A stretch of DNA of 64,000 bases. Source: Anthonomus grandis grandis. Taxonomy: Eukaryota; Arthropoda; Insecta; Coleoptera; Curculionidae. Made by a program: the position numbers and the translations under genes. Each line of letters starts with the position of its first letter. Positions within the stretch are counted from its first letter, which is position 1. The stretch is from positions 2,582,698 to 2,646,697 of the forward strand of contig NC_065564.1 in assembly GCF_022605725.1 (NCBI RefSeq), in the 5' to 3' direction. The notes beneath the pieces were generated by a model. It was not told the origin of the DNA. It did not search any database and saw only the letters and a list, made by a program, of their open reading frames with translations. This document shows positions 59,805 to 64,000 of this stretch, one piece after another.

Positions 59805-60079
59805 CGAACGCTCGCAGCTTTTCGCACCTTCATTATTTTTTTTCGAGATGAAATCGGGAAGATTAAAAAGTCGTCGTTTTGTTACATCGGTTACGAAGAG
59901 TTTCTAGTAGACTCTATATTGTATGTAGAAGTGTCTACAGCTTGAAGAGTGAATTTGAGGAAATTGGGTTTGAATGATAGGATTTTGAATTATAAATCAA
60001 AATGGTGTTGATTAAACAGTCATCGAACAAATAGTTTTTATAGTAGCATTGTTCTTAGGTTCGTACAGGGCAAAGAGTT

Positions 60080-60815
60080 ATATCTTTTGGTAGCCTTGAC
60101 CAAATTGGCTGTATCTCAGCCAATTTTTGAGCAACTGTAGTGAAATTGGCTGAAAACGGTGGCATTTTTAAATCCTAATAAAATATGTACCTACGAAAAA
60201 ATTGCTAGAACGAACGCTTTTTGAGTTAGTAGTCGTTTTTGTGTTTGTTCACAGGCAAATACTGAATTCTAGAACCAAGTTGAATAAAATGGATTGTACC
60301 TAAGCCAATTTTTAATTAAGATTAAGGTGATTAAGGTGAAATTGCTTGTAAGTTGTGGCATTTATAATGCTTAACTAAGAATGTATCTATAAAAAAATTG
60401 CTAGAACAAATGCTTTTTGAGTTAGTAGTCGTTTTTGTGTTTGTTCACAGGCAAATACTGAATCCTAGAGACAAGTTGAACAAAATGGGCTGCATCTCAG
60501 TTAATTTTTGATCGATTATAGTGAAAATAGTTGTAAACGGTATCATTTGTAATGTTAAACAGAAGAAGTATCTATGAAAAAATTGTTAAAACGAATGTTT
60601 TTTCAGTTAGTAGTCGTTTTTGGGTTTGTTCACAGGCAAGTACTGAATCCTAGCGACAAGTTGAACAAAATGGACTACATCTCAGTTAATTTTTGTCGAT
60701 TATAGTGAAAATTATTGTAAACGGTACCATTTATAATGCTAAACAGAAGAAGTACCTACGGAAAAATTGCTAGACCGAGTGATTTTTGAGTTAGCACTCG
60801 TTTTTCACTTCACTC
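60080..60815 (+). repeat. Tandem array of ~185-198-bp units
   Basis: GTTAGTAGTCGTTTTTGTGT, then TTGTTCACAGGCAA, recurs at about 60,224, 60,421 and 60,607, with a partial fourth near 60,790. Other shared blocks are GCATCTCAGTTAATTTTTGA, TATAGTGAAAAT, GGTACCATTTATAATG and GAAAAAATTGCTAGAACGAA. Moderate divergence. No coding capacity. Confidence 0.9.
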
Positions 60816-60819
60816 TGAT

Positions 60820-61180
60820 AGCTTTTTGCCATTTAAACACGATTTTCTCAAAAACTACTTCAGATATTTTAATAAAGCGACTTGCTTTGAATTCACAATT
60901 TAATTCTCTAGAAATGTTGTTTTAGATGATAAAGCGTTCAACCAAAATTTACCAAGCTATCCACAGTTGAACCATATGTAGTAGATCCTGAGGTCTTCTA
61001 AACCGACTTTTTGCCATTTAAAGTCAATTTTCTCAAAAACCAGTTAAAATATCTTTATGAAACAAATTTCTCTGAATTCTGAATTAAATTCTGTGGAAAT
61101 GTTGTTTTAGGTCCAAAAGCGTTTAACCAAAAGTTACCAAGTTATCTGAGGTTAAACCCTGAGATCCCTTAAACAATGGC
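60820..61180 (+). repeat. Two tandem ~180-bp copies
   Basis: CTTTTTGCCATTTAAA begins both copies near 60,824 and 61,008. They share AATTTTCTCAAAAAC, a GAATTCWGAATTWAATTCT block, GGAAATGTTGTTTTAG, AAAGCGTTYAACCAAAA and GTTACCAAG. This pair follows the previous array directly and has a similar period but different sequence. Confidence 0.85.
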
Positions 61181-62635
61181 AAAAAAAATATTTAATCTTT
61201 GGCTATAAAATAAAGTATTTATTCCAAATTAAGCACTGTGTGAGATTAAATAAAAAAGATAGTATTAAAATGCCTGTACGTACCTGTACAAGAACTAGAT
61301 GAAATAAACAGATTGAAAATTCATTATTCTGAATTTGATTTCTTGAATATGAATCTGTGGATACTTTTGTTTAATATAGATTTGTAGGTAGAAAATTGCT
61401 TCAACTGCCTGGAAGAAAACACAAATTTATTGCAATTTGAGAAATATTAATATTGACGGCAATTACCTAAAAAAAATAAATTTTTGTCGTTTTGAATTTC
61501 AATTTAAAGTAAAGAAACTACAGTTTCTTGGATAGAACTGCTTCCAGAGGGCAAAAAATTACTTGAACTACCTGGAAGAAATAAAGAACTTATTTCAACT
61601 GCCTACTAAGAAACAGCCCTTTTGTGTCGATCCCTCTAGGAGCCAGGTTCGAGGAGCAATGCCCCTGAAAGAACGCCAATAAGCGAATAATAAAATCCTT
61701 TAATAAACTCATAAAGAAACAGTCAGTGGTGGTTCTAAAACAAAGAGATAATTTGCTGATACTCGCCGGTCATAAATAAATAAATTATGCGACAGATCCG
61801 ATACTTTACAGCATGATCGACATAGTTATTAGCGAGTGCACGCAGCGCCTTCCCATGCGCCCCCCGACGACTTTATTTCTAAATCACAAAATTCTCGCGG
61901 TCGTTTCGTAAATTACTTGTTGATTTACGTGCGTCGTTAGACGCCCTGAATTTTATCGTTTTTTTTTTATACCGGGGCGGTTTTTCCTACTTGAAAAATG
62001 ATTATTAAAAGCGAATCCACCCGACATTGAAATCGAGAGTTTCACAGCGCCTCCGACGGATGTTCATGCAGATCGACTCTAATGATGGGAACCGCCAGAC
62101 AAACGGCCATTGTGTTTCAATGGCGTGTGACTTTTTACTGATATTATTACACATTGCCTTACATTAGTGACTTCCAGACGACCCGATGTTACATCGTTCT
62201 TTGTTGGTGTTGTTGTTGATGTTTTTTGCTCGGTAGAACCTCCCAAGCAACACTTGACTCACGTTGACATATACGTAAAACCTTTTTGTAAACTTCAAAA
62301 TGTTTGTGAGTTTAACGTATATACACAGGTTTTTATATTCCTTTTATAAACCAGACGATGTCCACGTGGCGTGGTGTCTCTTTTAGAAATAGAATTACCT
62401 GGCCTGTCCTGTTGTAAACAAGACTAACAAAACGCGACCTGATTGGTTAGACTAGAATATTTTGCAGTGCCAAGTATAGATATAAAACAGGTATATGCTA
62501 TACCGTTGAGACATCACCTATTGCAAAAAAAAACCGAGACCTAAGTCTAATGCTAAGAAGTAAGGTCACAATTTCGGTAATTTTACCCTCCTATAATTGC
62601 AAAGAATGTTAAAATTAGTAACTTACTTATGTGGT
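61180..62635. other. Unique sequence, CpG-richer at 61.6-62.2 kb
   Basis: No array or supported exon. TTCAACTGCCTGGAAGAAA near 61,396 and 61,566 echoes the CAACTGCCTG repeats at 35.5-35.9 kb. A 60-codon frame at 62,167-62,349 is not supported. Confidence 0.4.
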
Positions 62636-62639
62636 AATT

Positions 62640-62858
62640 TATATACCTAGTTTTTAAACTCGATTACTACACCTCAAATATTAAATTTTTGAAAAATCAC
62701 TGTTTTTCGTCTACATTATTTAATTTAATAACGCTGTTTTTGTACTAAATATTTATATATAAAATAATATAAAATTTAAATAAATAGTGTTATTAAAATA
62801 AATATGGTATATATATTTTCTGCAAACACACTGTTTTTCATTGACACAACCCTTACCC
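62640..62858 (-). repeat. Foldback-type AT-rich element, copy 2 (inverted)
   Basis: Reverse complement of 57,768-57,990, sharing TTTTTAAACTCGATTACTAC, CACTGTTTTTCGTC, TTTAATAACGCTGTTTTTGT and TTTTTCATTGACACAACCC. The two copies form a 5-kb inverted pair around the CTCF-like island and the 60.1-61.2 kb arrays. Confidence 0.7.
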
Positions 62859-63174
62859 CCCCCCACCCACCCCTAACATTTGCCCAGTAAAAAATTCTTT
62901 TGAAAAATCATTGTTTTTCGTTCATAATATCCAATCTAATAGCACTGTTTTTGTATTAAATATTTATTAAAATTCACATATATAATTATATTAAATTTTA
63001 ATAAACAAACTGTATTTTTAAATTAGATATTAATGACGAAACCAATTGTTACTCATGGGTATTATTTTGGAAAACGATGATTTTTGATAACAATTTCTTA
63101 CTGGAAAGTTGTGTGGGGTGGGTGGGGGGCTAAGGGTAGGATTAATGAAAAACGTTTTTTTTTTGCAGAAAATG
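62814..63174. repeat. ~360-bp near-palindromic foldback element
   Basis: The left arm begins TATTTTCTGCAAACACACTG and runs through TTTTTCATTGACACAACCC and CCCCCCCCACCCACCCC. The right arm, read in reverse complement from 63,174, gives CATTTTCTGCAAAAAAAAAA, TTTTTCATTAATCCTACCC and CCCCCCACCCACCCC. Similarity continues inward through CCAGTAARAAATT, AAAAATCATYGTTTT and TTTATTAAAATT to a centre near 62,986-62,994. The left arm overlaps copy 2 of the foldback family. No gene or target duplication is visible. Confidence 0.75.
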
Positions 63175-64000
63175 ATTGTCTGAAAAAATGCTTATTAAGA
63201 AAATTATAGGTGATAAAAAATCTTACGACTTATTATGAACCCGTGTTGCTTGGGCTCTATTACTTAGGTATATCGCTCATTTTATTGGCTCTAGATTCAA
63301 AAGGTTCTAGTGGAAATTGATGCCACAAGTTAAAGTTCTCCGATATCCGTCGGAAATCCTGCTGAAATAATAAAAACCCGGAGCGAGATCATTACCTCAT
63401 AAAAGCGTCGTTTATTTTTAGCTTTGATCGAGCCTGGAATTGATTTAATTAAAAATTTCCATCATCCGAGTGATATAAACTGCATGTTTTGTTGGTTTAT
63501 CTGCGTTATAATTGAATCGGTATATAAATAAAAATCATTTTGCGTCCGAACCCAATGAGAGAAAAAAAATGGCAATTTACACTTCTTTGTCTTCTGGTAA
63601 TGAATCATACAATGTTATATAAACAGCTAAATAGATTTACGTATTTTTTTGACTTTGCATAGGGAGATAATAGGGCTATTGTTGGCCTGAGAAAAACCTT
63701 CTTGGGTTATAGTGTGATCTGGTCAAGCATTATCATCGTTTCGTACGACCCGTTTGTCTGCCTGAACCGAACCTTCTAGGAGCTTCGCTCGATGCTTGAC
63801 TAAGCCCCCTGGTAACGCGGCATAATAAAAAGGTCCATTGTTGGCCTGAGAATGAAATTATAAGGCTAAGGCCGGGTCACAAGGCATTTTTTACGATTTA
63901 AAAGCAAAAGTTTTTCTCACATAATAATATTGAAAATTCCATTGTTTCTTTGGGAAATGCACTTGACATAGACACACTTATTAGAATATACGAGGTGGTC
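63175..64000. other. Unique sequence to the window end
   Basis: No exon or array. ATTGTTGGCCTGAGAA occurs at 63,677 and again at 63,837, a short direct repeat 160 bases apart. Nothing else is recognised. Confidence 0.4.

Noticed and set aside
1..64000. CRISPR arrays, bacterial operons, rRNA genes, known insect microRNAs
   Set aside because: The tandem arrays have no unique spacers between short repeats, splice signals and satellites indicate a eukaryote, and no rRNA or familiar microRNA sequence was seen by eye.

Overview
The window looks like gene-poor, repeat-rich nuclear DNA from an animal, most likely an insect. I lean to a beetle, but that is an impression from the kinds of repeat and retroelement relics, not a proof. 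No open reading frame exceeds 121 codons. There is no operon structure and no rRNA or tRNA gene that I can recognise. What is present is AT-rich intronic or intergenic DNA, many tandem and dispersed repeat families, decayed transposon pieces, and unique CpG-richer blocks that may be regulatory.

The only convincing protein-coding material is on the + strand. An exon at 43,896-44,026 has a strong acceptor, a start codon at 43,915 and a GTAAGT donor. A 36-nt microexon follows at 45,155-45,190 and keeps the same frame. They encode the His/Gly/Gln-rich N terminus, with a Lys/Arg cluster, of a protein I cannot name. The rest of the gene was not found and presumably lies in other exons beyond or hidden in the window. 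A CpG-richer block at about 27,417-27,700, with a CRE palindrome and a perfect GTAAGT donor, is a possible upstream non-coding exon and promoter.

Layout: 0-1.6 kb dispersed repeats; 1.6-8.7 kb mostly unique sequence with a 640-bp tandem duplication (6.26-7.39 kb); 8.75-23.39 kb a 14.65-kb satellite of about 40 head-to-tail monomers, nearly all 367 bp, with a three-monomer higher-order repeat at its right side and older 365-bp monomers at its edges; 24.66-25.98 kb diverged relatives of that satellite; 26-29.4 kb unique CpG-richer DNA; 29.4-33.1 kb two arrays of one 175-177-bp repeat split by 1 kb of unique DNA; 34.69-37.42 kb a degenerate array holding a reverse-oriented LINE ORF1 relic; 39.6-40.56 kb a 185-bp array; 41.88-46.17 kb 346-368-bp repeats surrounding the two exons; 47.2-49.7 kb short-unit arrays; 51.64-56.04 kb 350-360-bp repeats with a Ty3/gypsy pol fragment inserted in one unit; 57.77-63.17 kb foldback elements, a pair of CTCF-like sites and further small arrays.

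The most unusual structure is one short core, roughly TACTTGACTGTTGAAGTC, which recurs in both orientations across 34.7-56.6 kb in several otherwise different repeat families. It often sits as inverted ends of about 180-380-bp units. All identifications were made by eye, without database searches.
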